A stretch of 64,000 nt of DNA from Sphingomonas_R arantia (GCF_042682045.1 NZ_JBHUGS010000001.1:992001-1056000); one strand, 5' to 3'. Counted from the stretch's first letter, positions 1-8,244 are shown. Notes: generated by a model from the sequence alone, not told the origin. Made by a program: numbers and translations.

Positions 1-406
1 CTGGCCGGCAATGCGCGAGCAGGACGGTGGCGATCGCGGACATGCCGGAGGAAAAGGTGAGCGCGTCCTCCGCATCCTCCCAGATGCCGAGCCGGTCCTC
101 GAGGATCTCCTGGTTCGGGCCGTTGAAGCGCGAATAGACGAGCCCTTCCGCGCCGCCGGGGCGCTTGCCGGTGACGCCTTCGAAATGGCGTTTGCCCGCG
201 GCGGCGGATTCGAAGACGAAGGTGGAGGTGAGGAAGATCGGCGGCTTGAGCGCGCCTTCGGACAGCATGGGGTCGTAGCCATGGCCCATCATGAGCGTTT
301 CGGGGCTCAAGCGGTGGCCGCCGATATCGAGCGCCTCCGCCTTGGGACGGCGGCGCGCGGTGGCGCCGGTCAGGTCGGCCTCGGTCGGGACGGTGTCGTC
401 GGACAT
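1..406 (-). CDS. Cystathionine gamma-synthase / methionine gamma-lyase family PLP enzyme, N-terminal part
   Basis: The gene reads leftward off the window edge, so only about the first 135 residues are present. The visible part contains a short N-terminal extension, then a segment around [12 protein letters not shown], then YSRFNGPN and an acidic stretch followed by [13 protein letters not shown]. This is the usual order for Cys/Met-metabolism PLP-dependent enzymes, where YSRFxNP-type and SGMxAI segments lie before the PLP lysine, which is outside the window. Such enzymes catalyse gamma-elimination or gamma-replacement on homoserine esters, cystathionine or methionine. The start ATG at 406 is the first in frame and precedes the conserved region. 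The exact substrate cannot be told from this fragment. Confidence 0.85.
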   Translation of the reverse strand, partial: MSDDTVPTEADLTGATARRRPKAEALDIGGHRLSPETLMMGHGYDPMLSEGALKPPIFLTSTFVFESAAAGKRHFEGVTGKRPGGAEGLVYSRFNGPNQEILEDRLGIWEDAEDALTFSSGMSAIATVLLAHCRP

Positions 407-463
407 GGGGGTTCCTTCGCTTTCGCTATGGATGGGAGGTGGGGTGCGAGGTCCGGGGTTATT

Positions 464-660
464 AGCCCCTCTCCTTCAGGGGAGGGGTTGGGGTGGGGCT
501 GACATCTTCAAGCCGGTGAGGTTGAAGGTGTGGTGCTGTTGCCCCCACCCCAACCCAGTTTCATGTGAGGGCAGGTGAAACATGCCCCCGGCATGTTTCA
601 GGAATTGCCGGGGGCAATTCCGACCTGCCGTCACATGAAACTCCTGAAGGAGAGGGGCTT
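464..660. repeat. Composite intergenic palindrome, family R1, copy 1
   Basis: Two G/C-rich arms in inverted orientation (464-501 and 541-660) flank a spacer of about 39 bases. The left arm reads AGCCCCTCTCCTTCAGGGG and continues into GGTTGGGGTGGGG; the right arm is its reverse complement, interrupted by the structured insert at 557-642. The spacer has a close copy at 8082-8120. The element lies between the PLP-enzyme gene and pgeF, both leftward. Confidence 0.85.
557..642. repeat. Y-shaped palindromic insert A inside an R1 repeat
   Basis: This 86-base segment starts AGTTTCATGTGA and ends with its exact reverse complement. The outer stem is 557-576 with 623-642 (one G-G mismatch at 569/630). 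It encloses hairpin 577-586/590-599 (loop CCC), a single A at 600, hairpin 601-609/613-621 (loop GGG) and a single G at 622. It replaces four bases (GGAG in repeat orientation) of the R1 arm. A second insert with the same plan is at 25187-25246. Confidence 0.85.
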
Positions 661-673
661 AGAAGTAAGAAGG

Positions 674-1438
674 TCAGTCAGCGGCGATCACGCTCATCTG
701 GCGGCCGTAGCCCGGTTCCGCGCGGTGGGTGGCGCGGCGGTAGCTGTAGAAGCGGTTGGCCAGAGCGTAGGTGTCGAGGCCGAGTGCGTCGATGCGGGTG
801 ACGCCGGCGGTGGCGAGGCGGTGGGCGACGTAGGATTCGATGTCGAATTGATGATGGTCGTCGCGCCGGCCTTCGCGGAAGAAGCGTTCGTTTTCAGGGT
901 CGTGCGCGGTGAAGCGGTCGCGGAAGCTCGTGTCGACCTCGTAGGAGGCGCGCGCGATGCACGGGCCGATCGCGGCGACGATGCGCGTGCGGTCCGCGCC
1001 GAGCGCCACCATCGCGTCGAGGGTCGCGTCGGTGACACCGCCGAGCGCGCCCTTCCAGCCGGCGTGGGTGGCGCCGACGATCCCGGCCGCGCGGTCCGCG
1101 AACAGGACGGGGACGCAATCGGCGGTGAGGATGCCGATCAGCAGGCCGGGGCGGTCGGTGACGAGCGCGTCGGCGTGCGGGCGGGCGTCGTCGGGGAACG
1201 GTTCGGTCACGGTGATTGCGGTGGCGGAGTGGACCTGGTGCGGCGTGACCAGCTTCGCGCCGGGGGCGACCGCGGCCACCGCCCGGCGGCGGTTTTCGAG
1301 GATCGCTTCGCGGTCGTCGTCCGAGCCCAGGCCGACGTTGAGGCCAGCGTAGATCCCGGTCGACACGCCGCCGCTGCGGCCGAGAAAGCCGTGGCGGATC
1401 CCGTCGAGCTGGGCGGAGCGGACGACGTCGACGGTCAT
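674..1438 (-). CDS. pgeF: Peptidoglycan editing factor PgeF (YfiH / DUF152 family)
   Basis: This 254-residue protein carries the family's metal-site motifs: HQVHS at about 67-71, ADCVPVLFAD at 106-115, HAGWKG at 125-130 and GPCI near 157, which supply the conserved Cys/His ligands. Members are small cytoplasmic multicopper-oxidase-like or amidase enzymes; in E. coli PgeF removes misincorporated residues from peptidoglycan precursors. Length matches the family. The start ATG overlaps the stop of the upstream galE by four bases (ATGA), so the two are probably cotranscribed and translationally coupled. The link to galE is positional only. Confidence 0.9.
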   Translation of the reverse strand: MTVDVVRSAQLDGIRHGFLGRSGGVSTGIYAGLNVGLGSDDDREAILENRRRAVAAVAPGAKLVTPHQVHSATAITVTEPFPDDARPHADALVTDRPGLLIGILTADCVPVLFADRAAGIVGATHAGWKGALGGVTDATLDAMVALGADRTRIVAAIGPCIARASYEVDTSFRDRFTAHDPENERFFREGRRDDHHQFDIESYVAHRLATAGVTRIDALGLDTYALANRFYSYRRATHRAEPGYGRQMSVIAAD

Positions 1439-2457
1439 GGCTTGGTCCCGTCCATGTCGTCCATGCCCTGCCGCACGGTGCCTTCCCAGGCGAGCGCGTG
1501 GCCGACGATGGTGTCGAGATCGTCATGCTGCGGACGCCAGGGCAGGCGCGCGAGGATGGCGCTGTTGTCCGCGATCAGTGCGGCCGGATCGCCCGCGCGG
1601 CGCGGCTGCATGATGCGGTCGACGGTGACGCCGGCGACGCGGTCGACCGCGTCGAGCACCTCCAGCACCGAGAAGCCGCGACCGTAGCCGCAGTTGAGCG
1701 TCAGATTCTCGCCGGGCGAGGCCTCGAGCGCCTCCAGCGCGTGGAGATGCGCGTCGGCGAGGTCGGTGACGTGGATATAGTCGCGCACGCCGGTGCCGTC
1801 GGCGGTGTCGAAATCGCTGCCGAACACCGCGACCGAGGGACGCTTGCCGAGGGCGGCTTCGGCGGCGATCTTGATCAGGTGGGTCGCGCCGGCGGTCGAT
1901 TGCCCGGCGCGGCCCTGCGGATCGGCGCCCGCGACGTTGAAGTAGCGCAGCGCGCAATAGGTGATCGGGTGCGCGGCGGCGACGTCGGCCAGCATCTGTT
2001 CCGACATCAGCTTGGACATGCCGTAGGGGTTGATCGGGCGTTTCGGGTCGCCCTCCTGCACCGGCACGCGCTCGGGCGTGCCGTAGGTGGCGGCGGTGGA
2101 GCTGAACAGGAAATGCCGGACGCCGCCGGTGACCGCGGACTCGATCAGGCTGCGCGTCGCGGCGGTGTTGTTGCGGTAATATTTGAGCGGGTCGGTGACC
2201 GACTCCGGCACGACGACCGAGCCGGCGAAATGCAGGATCGCGTGGACATTGTGATCCGCGATGAGCCGCGCGACCAGGTCCGCGTCCGACACGTCGCCCT
2301 GGATGAAGGCGGCGCGCGGGTCGATCGCATCGGCGAACCCGGTGACGAGATTGTCGAGCACGACGACTTTCCGGCCCGCGTCGAGCAGCGCCAGGACGGC
2401 GTGGCTGCCGATATAGCCGGCGCCGCCGGTGACGAGGACGGTGGTCGGTTCGGTCAT
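1435..2457 (-). CDS. galE: UDP-glucose 4-epimerase
   Basis: A 340-residue extended SDR. It interconverts UDP-glucose and UDP-galactose for exopolysaccharide and envelope sugars, in the cytoplasm. The NAD-binding GGAGYIG motif is at 11-17, a LDNL segment follows the second strand, and the catalytic SSTAATYG serine region and NPYGMSK Tyr/Lys pair are present, as is the C-terminal RAGDPAALIAD region typical of GalE. The ATG at 2457 is chosen because the GxxGxxG motif then falls at the usual distance; the longer open frame has no family support. It is divergent from the YihY gene and coupled to pgeF. Confidence 0.92.
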   Translation of the reverse strand: MTEPTTVLVTGGAGYIGSHAVLALLDAGRKVVVLDNLVTGFADAIDPRAAFIQGDVSDADLVARLIADHNVHAILHFAGSVVVPESVTDPLKYYRNNTAATRSLIESAVTGGVRHFLFSSTAATYGTPERVPVQEGDPKRPINPYGMSKLMSEQMLADVAAAHPITYCALRYFNVAGADPQGRAGQSTAGATHLIKIAAEAALGKRPSVAVFGSDFDTADGTGVRDYIHVTDLADAHLHALEALEASPGENLTLNCGYGRGFSVLEVLDAVDRVAGVTVDRIMQPRRAGDPAALIADNSAILARLPWRPQHDDLDTIVGHALAWEGTVRQGMDDMDGTKP

Positions 2458-2538
2458 GCATGCGCTCCGGCTGTTGCGGTCGCCCCGTCTGTACGGCGCG
2501 GCGGCGCGGGTTGGAAGTGCAGGCGCTTCGCGGGAGCC

Positions 2539-2564
2539 GGAACGGAAGGTGGACGGGCCGGGTT
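2539..2564 (+). promoter_or_regulatory. Weak EcfG-like promoter match upstream of the YihY gene
   Basis: GGAAC at 2539-2543 is followed after 18 bases by GTT at 2562-2564, about 28 bases before the ATG at 2592. The spacing is one longer than in the other matches in this window, so the call is weak. Confidence 0.3.
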
Positions 2565-2591
2565 GAGGCGGGGTTAACCAAGGGGGCCGCC

Positions 2592-3833
2592 ATGACCGAT
2601 ACTGCCACCGTTCCCGACCAGCGCGGTCGGGACGCGACATCGCCCTGGCGGATGCCGGCGAAGGGCTGGAAGGACGTGCTGATCCGCACGTACCGCGAGA
2701 CGGGGCGCGACAATATCGGGCTGATCGCGGCGGGGGTCGCTTTTTACGCATTCCTGTCGATCGTGCCGCTGCTGGGTGCGATGGTGCTGAGTTACGGACT
2801 GGTGGTGGAGCCGGCGACGGTGCTGCGCGATATCCGCGCGCTGGCGGCGGTGATGCCGGCGGACGCGGCGAAGCTGGTCGGCGAGCAACTGCTGAACGTT
2901 GTCGAGGCGTCGGGGGGCAAGAAGGGGTTCGGGCTGATCCTGGCGCTGGGGCTCGCCTTCTACGGCGCGATGAAGGCGGCGACCGCGGTGATCACCGCGC
3001 TCGACATCGCGTATGAGCAGGAGGAGACGCGCGGGTTCTTGAAGCTGAACGCGTTGGCGCTGGCGATCACGGTGGGCGGCGTGCTGACCGCGATCGTGGC
3101 GATGATCGCGATCGCGGCGATGGCGCATCTCGAGACATTGCTGCCGGGGCTGCCCGCGCCGGTGCTGTGGCTGGGGAAGATGTTTTCGTACCTGGTGATG
3201 GGCGCCGTTGGGGCGGCGGCGGCGGCAACGCTGTTCCGGTACGGGCCGGATCGGGATCGGGCGCAGTGGACTTGGCTGACGCCGGGGTCGCTGCTGTCGA
3301 CCGTGCTCTGGCTGGCGTTGACCGCCGGGTTCGGCGTGTATGTTTCGAATTTCGGGAATTACGATGCGACTTACGGGTCGCTGGGGGCGGTGGTGGTGCT
3401 GCTGACCTGGATCTGGTTGTCGTCTTACGTGCTGCTGTTGGGGGCGGAGCTAAATTCGGAGCTGGAGCATCAGACTGCGGCCGACACGACGCGGGGGCCG
3501 GAGCGGGCGATGGGGGCTCGGGGGGCGACCGTTGCGGATAGTGTGGCGGGGGGTGTTGTTGCTTCGCGTGATGTCTCGTTGGGCGAGGTTGCGGAGCTGG
3601 AGGTTGGTTCTGGAGCGCCTGTGAAGACGGGTTCGGGCGTCGGGCGGGCTTTGGTTGTCGCGGGTGTCGGGAGCCGGGCGGCGCGCGTTGCGGGCGGGGG
3701 GAAGGCCGGGATGGTGCCAACCTTGTTGGTGACGGCCGGATTGAGTTGCCTGCGGCGCGAGCGGCGGGCGGGTGTCGGGGTGGTGTTGTTGGCGGCCGGT
3801 GGGGGGCTGGCCTGGTTGGGGCGGAAGCGGTGA
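2592..3833 (+). CDS. YihY / BrkB family inner-membrane protein
   Basis: A 413-residue protein with about six hydrophobic segments between residues 40 and 300. It shows the family features: GLIAAGVAFYAFLSIVP after the first amphipathic stretch, an FYGAMKAA segment, and a WLSSYVLLLGAELNSELE ending to the core. The family was once called ribonuclease BN and is now regarded as integral membrane proteins of unknown transport role. The last 100 residues are a Gly/Ala/Val-rich tail not needed by the family, with one or two further weakly hydrophobic stretches. The ATG at 2592 directly precedes the first conserved region; upstream codons belong to the divergent galE promoter region. Confidence 0.85.
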   Translation: MTDTATVPDQRGRDATSPWRMPAKGWKDVLIRTYRETGRDNIGLIAAGVAFYAFLSIVPLLGAMVLSYGLVVEPATVLRDIRALAAVMPADAAKLVGEQLLNVVEASGGKKGFGLILALGLAFYGAMKAATAVITALDIAYEQEETRGFLKLNALALAITVGGVLTAIVAMIAIAAMAHLETLLPGLPAPVLWLGKMFSYLVMGAVGAAAAATLFRYGPDRDRAQWTWLTPGSLLSTVLWLALTAGFGVYVSNFGNYDATYGSLGAVVVLLTWIWLSSYVLLLGAELNSELEHQTAADTTRGPERAMGARGATVADSVAGGVVASRDVSLGEVAELEVGSGAPVKTGSGVGRALVVAGVGSRAARVAGGGKAGMVPTLLVTAGLSCLRRERRAGVGVVLLAAGGGLAWLGRKR

Positions 3834-3848
3834 GCTTCCGTCGTTAGG

Positions 3849-3913
3849 TCCCCGGCGGAGGCCGGGGCCTGGGTGAAGCGGTTGCGTCTAGGCCCCGGCC
3901 TTCGCCGGGGAAC
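3849..3913. repeat. Dispersed palindrome family R3, copy 1
   Basis: Two inverted arms (CGGAGGCCGGGGCCT and AGGCCCCGGCCTTCGCCGG) flank a short spacer GGTGAAGCGGTTGCGTCT. A near-identical copy lies at 42389-42455, a diverged one at 46067-46131 and a half copy at 17036-17066. Confidence 0.8.
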
Positions 3914-3960
3914 TGACGGTGGTGGGGGCGCGGTTTTTTACTGATCCGTCGCCCACCCCC

Positions 3961-4015
3961 GTTCGGTTCGAGCTTGTCGAGAACTTGGCGGGTTCTCGAC
4001 AAGCTCGAACCAAAC
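3961..4015. repeat. Dispersed hairpin family R2, copy 1
   Basis: An inverted repeat: GTTCGGTTCGAGCTTGTCGA and onward to GAAC pairs with the arm ending at 4015 across a loop of six bases. The same palindrome, in whole or half form, recurs at 5472-5520, 19091-19119, 52400-52461 and 55664-55713. Confidence 0.8.
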
Positions 4016-4044
4016 GGATTTCAGTGGAGTGCTTCGATCGAGCT

Positions 4045-4102
4045 GTTGGCTTCTCGGCTTCGCTCGAAGGGTACCTCGACTCCGCTCGGGATGGGCGGGC
4101 GG
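4045..4102. repeat. Dispersed repeat family R6, copy 1
   Basis: The segment with GTTGGCTTCTCG, CTTCGCTCGAAGG and CGCTCGGGATGGGCGG is repeated with few changes at 52327-52382. In both places an R2 hairpin lies next to it, so R2 and R6 may be parts of one larger unit. Confidence 0.65.
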
Positions 4103-4126
4103 TGTTCGAGCAGCCCGGCACAAACG

Positions 4127-4157
4127 AAAAGGGCGGCCCGTTGCGGGGCCGCCCTTC
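4127..4157 (-). terminator. Intrinsic terminator of the small Ala/Pro-rich exported protein gene
   Basis: A nine-base-pair stem GGGCGGCCC (4131-4139) with GGGCCGCCC (4146-4154), loop of six, is followed on the minus strand by TTTT. It lies 20 bases past the stop at 4177. Confidence 0.75.
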
Positions 4158-4176
4158 TCTTGCTTGACGTCGGGGC

Positions 4177-4554
4177 TTACTTGCCGCCGCGGTTCTTGCA
4201 GTTGTCGGTGACCGTGCGCGAGCAGGTCGGGTAGTCCTTGGTCGACGGCTGCGGCGTCGTGGACTGGGTGGCCATCGGGGCCGGAGCTGCGGCCGGGTCA
4301 GACGCCATCGGCGCGGGGGCTGCGGCGGCCGGGTCGGTTGCCATCGGCGCTGCGGCGGCCGGATCGGCGGGGGCCGCGGCGTCGGCGGGGGCGGTCATGG
4401 CCGGATCGGCGGCGGGCGGCGTTGCGGCGGCGGCTGGATCAGCAGCGGCGGCCGGATCGGCGGCGGCACCGGCCTGCGCCGGCGGCTGCGTCATGTCCTG
4501 AGCAATGGCTGGCGCGGTCAGCATGAACGCTGCGGCGATCAGAAATGGCTTCAT
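4177..4554 (-). CDS. Small exported Ala/Pro-rich protein with a cysteine-containing C-terminus
   Basis: A 125-residue protein I do not recognise by function. It starts MKPFLIAAAFMLTAPAIAQ, a clear Sec signal peptide with likely cleavage after AIA. The middle consists of degenerate repeats of the form (A/P)-A-D-P-A-A-A-A and APMATDPAA, which should be disordered. It ends with YPTCSRTVTDNCKNRGGK, whose two cysteines could form a disulfide in the periplasm. I recall similar Cys-ending small secreted proteins in sphingomonads but cannot name a family. The ATG at 4554 has GAGGAG seven bases upstream; a TTG at 4569 would overlap that site and is rejected. It is monocistronic, with its own terminator. 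Confidence 0.7.
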   Translation of the reverse strand: MKPFLIAAAFMLTAPAIAQDMTQPPAQAGAAADPAAAADPAAAATPPAADPAMTAPADAAAPADPAAAAPMATDPAAAAPAPMASDPAAAPAPMATQSTTPQPSTKDYPTCSRTVTDNCKNRGGK

Positions 4555-4710
4555 CGGGTTTCTCCTCAAAAGGACGGTAAAATTCGTGTTCCGGATCGTA
4601 GTAACTCACGAACATGCGATCGGAGCCATGCTCTGGCACAAATTAACGCAGATTCACTCCATGAACTGACAAAAAGACCATATGAACCGGCGAAGCGTTC
4701 ACCGATCCGG

Positions 4711-5442
4711 TCAGGTCGTTTCGGCGAGACGTCGTTCGATACCAGTCCAGATGCCGGCGAATGCTTGCGCGGCGACCGAGGTGGGAGCGAATAGTGCGAC
4801 GGGCGCGCGGTGGAGCGTCATCGCCTCGACCGCGCTGGCCATCGGGATGCGCGGCCAGTCGGGCGCGGCCTCGATCGTGGCGAGGTGCAGCGCGCGGCGG
4901 CGATCGACCATCGAGAAGACCGGCAGGATCGGCGCGTGGCGGCCGGGGGCGTTGGCGAAGTGGGTGACGACATCGTCGAGCGCGCGCCGGGCGAGCGGGG
5001 AGGGGATCACCGGTGCCACGATCAGGGTGGCGGCGCGCGCGACCTGCTCGCTGGTTTCGGTGAGGCCGGGCGGGCAGTCGAGGATGATCCGGTCGTAGCG
5101 ATCGGACAGTTCATTCAGCAGGCGGAGCAGCCGCTTGCGCTTGCCCAGCACGCCGAAGAAGCTGTCGAGCCGGCGGAGGGACGCATCGGCGGGGAGCAGG
5201 TCGAGCCCGTCGATCGCGGTCGGGCGGATGAGGCGGTCGGGCGTGACCGAGCGCGCGAACACCGCCTCGGCCGGGTCGGCAGCGGGGCTGTCGCCGCCCA
5301 GCAGCCAGGTCGAGGCGGCCTGTGGGTCGAGATCCCAGAGCAAAGTGCGGCGGCGGCAGATGGTGGCGGCATGCGCGAGGTTGACCGCGAGCGAGGTTTT
5401 ACCGACGCCGCCCTTGAGGCTGTAGACCGCGATCGTCGCCAT
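4711..5442 (-). CDS. ParA family ATPase
   Basis: A 243-residue protein with the deviant Walker A motif KGGVGKTS at 10-17, the LLWDLDPQAAST switch region around 40-50 and IILDCPPG as Walker B. These define the ParA/MinD/Soj group of ATPases that position cargo or repress transcription. There is no adjacent parB or parS-like array, so it is probably an orphan ParA rather than the chromosome partition ATPase. GAGGAG lies seven bases before the ATG at 5442. It is downstream of accC across an R2 repeat. Confidence 0.85.
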   Translation of the reverse strand: MATIAVYSLKGGVGKTSLAVNLAHAATICRRRTLLWDLDPQAASTWLLGGDSPAADPAEAVFARSVTPDRLIRPTAIDGLDLLPADASLRRLDSFFGVLGKRKRLLRLLNELSDRYDRIILDCPPGLTETSEQVARAATLIVAPVIPSPLARRALDDVVTHFANAPGRHAPILPVFSMVDRRRALHLATIEAAPDWPRIPMASAVEAMTLHRAPVALFAPTSVAAQAFAGIWTGIERRLAETT

Positions 5443-5471
5443 GCCTTGCTCCTCTTGCGTGCCGCGTGGGT

Positions 5472-5520
5472 GTTCGGTTCGGGCGCTGCGCGGCGTTCTC
5501 GACAGGCTCGAACCGAACGG
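5472..5520. repeat. Dispersed hairpin family R2, partial copy
   Basis: GTTCGGTTCG at the left and TTCTCGACAGGCTCGAACCG at the right form an incomplete inverted pair between the ParA gene and accC. Confidence 0.65.
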
Positions 5521-5534
5521 GTTTTGTGCTCCGG

Positions 5535-6908
5535 TCAGGCCTGGCTTGCGGTCGCGTCTGCGAGGTCCTGGCGGGCGAGCCATTCCTCCAGCCACTTGAT
5601 CGTATAGTCGCCGCGCTGGAATTCCGGATCGTCGAGCAGCGCCTGGTGGAGCGGGATTGTCGTCTTGACGCCTTCGACCACGAATTCCTCAAGCGCGCGG
5701 CGGAGGCGGCGGAGCGCACCGTCGCGGGTGGTGCCGTACACGATGAGCTTGGCGATCATCGAGTCGTAGTAGGGCGGGATGCGGTAGCCGGCGTAGAGCC
5801 CGCTATCGACGCGGACGTTCATGCCGCCCGGCGCGTGATACCCCTTCACGAGGCCCGGCGAGGGCATGAAGGTGCGCGGGTCCTCCGCATTGATGCGGCA
5901 TTCGATCGCGTGGCCGCGGAACACGACGTCTTCCTGGCGCAGCGTCAGCGACTTGCCGTCGGCGATGCGAATCTGTTCGCGGACGAGATCGAGACCGGTG
6001 ATCGCCTCGGTCACCGGATGTTCGACCTGGAGCCGGGTGTTCATCTCGATGAAGTAGAATTCGTTGTTTTCGTACAGGAATTCGATCGTGCCAGCGCCGC
6101 GATAGCCCATGTCGGCCATCGCCTTTGCGACGATGCCGCCCATGTCCATGCGCTGCGCCGCGCTGATGACGGGGGAGGGGGCCTCCTCCAGCACCTTCTG
6201 GTGGCGGCGCTGGAGCGAGCAGTCGCGTTCGCCGAGATGGATCGCGTTGCCGCGGCCGTCGCCGAACACCTGGAATTCGATGTGGCGCGGATCGCCGAGA
6301 TATTTTTCGAGATAGACGGTCGCGTCGCCGAACGCGGCCTTCGCCTCGCGCCCCGCCTGCATCATCAGCGTTTCGAGCTGCGACGGATCGGTGCAGACCT
6401 TCATGCCGCGGCCACCGCCGCCGGAGGCCGCCTTGATGATGACCGGGTAGCCGGCCGCCTCGGCGATCGCCTTGGCTTCGTCGATATCGGAGATCGGGCC
6501 GTCGGAACCGGGGACGAGCGGGAGACCGAGGGCCGCGGCGGTGCGCTTGGCCTCGATCTTGTCGCCCATCGTGCGGATATGTTCGGGCTTCGGCCCGATC
6601 CAGATGATGCCGTGACTTTCGACGATCTCGGCGAAGCGCGCGTTTTCGCTGAGGAACCCGTAGCCCGGATGGATCGCGTCGGCATGCGTGATTTCGGCCG
6701 CCGAAATGATGTTCGGGATGTTGAGATAGCTGTCGGCTGCCGCGGGGGGGCCGATGCAGACCGCCTCGTCCGCCAGCCGGACGTGCATGGCGTCCTCGTC
6801 CGCGGTGGAATGGACCGCGACCGTCTTGATCCCCATTTCATGGCAGGCGCGGTGGATGCGGAGTGCGATTTCGCCGCGGTTGGCGATCAGGACCTTGGTG
6901 ATCGCCAT
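5535..6908 (-). CDS. accC: Acetyl-CoA carboxylase, biotin carboxylase subunit
   Basis: A 457-residue ATP-grasp enzyme that carboxylates the biotin on AccB with bicarbonate and ATP in the first step of fatty acid synthesis. The N-terminus reads [12 protein letters not shown]. The glycine-rich ATP loop [11 protein letters not shown] is near 160, and [14 protein letters not shown] near 290 carries catalytic and metal-binding residues. Length matches the family. It begins two bases after the accB stop, so the two are cotranscribed. Confidence 0.96.
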   Translation of the reverse strand: MAITKVLIANRGEIALRIHRACHEMGIKTVAVHSTADEDAMHVRLADEAVCIGPPAAADSYLNIPNIISAAEITHADAIHPGYGFLSENARFAEIVESHGIIWIGPKPEHIRTMGDKIEAKRTAAALGLPLVPGSDGPISDIDEAKAIAEAAGYPVIIKAASGGGGRGMKVCTDPSQLETLMMQAGREAKAAFGDATVYLEKYLGDPRHIEFQVFGDGRGNAIHLGERDCSLQRRHQKVLEEAPSPVISAAQRMDMGGIVAKAMADMGYRGAGTIEFLYENNEFYFIEMNTRLQVEHPVTEAITGLDLVREQIRIADGKSLTLRQEDVVFRGHAIECRINAEDPRTFMPSPGLVKGYHAPGGMNVRVDSGLYAGYRIPPYYDSMIAKLIVYGTTRDGALRRLRRALEEFVVEGVKTTIPLHQALLDDPEFQRGDYTIKWLEEWLARQDLADATASQA

Positions 6909-6910
6909 GC

Positions 6911-7387
6911 TTATTCGACGATCGCGAGCGGCTGGTCGAATTCGACCGGCTGGCCGTTGTCGACGAACAGCTGGCGCACGGTGCCGGCGCGCGGGGCGAC
7001 GATCGGGTTCATGACCTTCATCGCCTCGACGATCAGCAGCGTGTCACCGGCGGCGACGGCCTGGCCGACGACGGCGAACGGCTTCGAACCGGGTTCGGCC
7101 GCCATGTAGGCGGTGCCGACCATCGGCGATTTCACGACGCCGGGGTGATCGGCGGGCTCGATCGCCATCGGGGCGGCAGCGGCGGGTGCCGGGGCGGCGA
7201 GCGGTGCCGGGGCGGGGGCGGCCTGCATGACGGGCGCGGTGATCGCGGCGGCCTTGCGCACCACGCGGATGCGGCGATCGCCGTCGGACACCTCGATTTC
7301 GGTGAGGTGCGTGTCGTCGAGCAGTTCGGCCAGTTGCTTCACCAGGCCGACATCGACCTGCATCGCGCCATTGGGGGTATCGGTCAT
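6911..7387 (-). CDS. accB: Acetyl-CoA carboxylase biotin carboxyl carrier protein
   Basis: A 158-residue carrier protein. An N-terminal region (1-45) is followed by a flexible Ala/Pro linker (50-80) and the biotinyl domain with EAMKVM at 121-126, in which K124 is the biotinylated lysine. It carries the carboxyl group from AccC to the transferase. The ATG at 7387 is used; the longer frame begins with TTG and has no support. It lies 30 bases after aroQ and two bases before accC in one leftward operon, an order common in proteobacteria. Confidence 0.95.
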   Translation of the reverse strand: MTDTPNGAMQVDVGLVKQLAELLDDTHLTEIEVSDGDRRIRVVRKAAAITAPVMQAAPAPAPLAAPAPAAAAPMAIEPADHPGVVKSPMVGTAYMAAEPGSKPFAVVGQAVAAGDTLLIVEAMKVMNPIVAPRAGTVRQLFVDNGQPVEFDQPLAIVE

Positions 7388-7417
7388 CTTCGGAGTCCCT
7401 GTTTTGGCGCGCAAATG

Positions 7418-7858
7418 TCAGAGCTTGGCGGCGGCGTCCAGCGCCAGCACGTAGGAATGCGCGCCGAAGCCCGCGATCGTGCCCTTGGCGGCCATGCCGA
7501 CATAGCTTTTGTGGCGGAAGGTTTCGCGGGTGTGCGGGTTGGACAGGTGGACCTCGATCACCGGCACGGACACGGCCTTGATCGCATCGTGGATGGCGAT
7601 CGAAGTGTGGGTGAAGGCGCCCGCGTTGAGCAGTACGGCCTTGGCCCCGCGGGCGTTCGCCTCCTGGATCCAGTCGACGAGCAGCCCTTCGTGGTTGGTC
7701 TGGCGCATGTCGATCTCCAGCCCGATCTCCTGCGCGCGGTCGTCGAGCATGCCGGCGATGTCGTCGAGCGTGTCCGTGCCGTAGATGGCGGGCTCGCGCA
7801 GGCCCAGCATGTTCAGGTTGGGACCGTTCAGGACGTAGACGACGGGGCTGTCCGGCAT
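7418..7858 (-). CDS. aroQ: 3-dehydroquinate dehydratase, type II
   Basis: A 146-residue type II dehydroquinase of the shikimate pathway. It has NGPNLNMLG at 11-19, REP at 21-23 with catalytic Tyr at 26, NAGAFTHTS with the substrate-binding Asn, and EVHLSNPHTRE with the catalytic His. These enzymes act as dodecamers in the cytoplasm. First gene of the aroQ-accB-accC operon. Confidence 0.95.
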   Translation of the reverse strand: MPDSPVVYVLNGPNLNMLGLREPAIYGTDTLDDIAGMLDDRAQEIGLEIDMRQTNHEGLLVDWIQEANARGAKAVLLNAGAFTHTSIAIHDAIKAVSVPVIEVHLSNPHTRETFRHKSYVGMAAKGTIAGFGAHSYVLALDAAAKL

Positions 7859-7936
7859 TGCGGGCTTTCTGGTGGCGTGGAGGGACGCTTCCTACAATGT
7901 CCTGCGGCGGCTGCAAAGGAGCAGGTCCGACGATCG

Positions 7937-8020
7937 TCATCCCGGCGCAGGCCGGAATCTCGTTTGGGCTTGGGGTGGGTTTTTTACCGAAGGGAGATCC
8001 TGGCTTTCGCCGGGATGACG
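7937..8020. repeat. Dispersed palindrome, R4-like
   Basis: GTCATCCCGGCGCAGGCCGG at the left and the inverse GCTTTCGCCGGGATGACG at the right bound an 84-base element between aroQ and an R1 copy. Confidence 0.65.
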
Positions 8021-8044
8021 GTTTGGGGGGGAGGGGCGCCTCTT

Positions 8045-8158
8045 AGCCCCTCTCCTTTAGGGGAGGGGTTGGGGTGGGGCTGAGCGTTTCAAGCCGGTGA
8101 GATTGCGGGTGTGGTGCTGTTGCCCCCACCCCAACCCCTCCCCTGAAGGAGAGGGGCT
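8045..8158. repeat. Composite intergenic palindrome, family R1, copy 2 (uninterrupted)
   Basis: Both arms are intact and inverted (8045-8081 and 8121-8158). The spacer shares TCAAGCCGGTGAG and GTGTGGTGCTGTT with the spacer of copy 1 at 502-540, so the spacer belongs to the element. It lies in the divergent gap between aroQ and thiSG. Confidence 0.85.
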
Positions 8159-8244
8159 CAAGAAATGCCGTCCGCTTAAATCCCGCTACCGTTTGAACAT
8201 CGCCCCCCGCATCTCTAGATCGCGGGTCAGGCACGGAGACGCAG

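Noticed and set aside
4711..5442. Chromosome-partition locus (parABS)
   Set aside because: The ParA-like gene has no ParB neighbour and I saw no GTTTCACGTGAAAC-type parS sites nearby.
464..8158. CRISPR array or tandem repeat
   Set aside because: The repeats are dispersed, palindromic and not regularly spaced, and no cas gene is present.
8160..8244. TPP riboswitch upstream of thiSG
   Set aside because: I looked for the CTGAGA and ACCTGA-type core segments and found no pair in the right arrangement in the 85 bases before the start.
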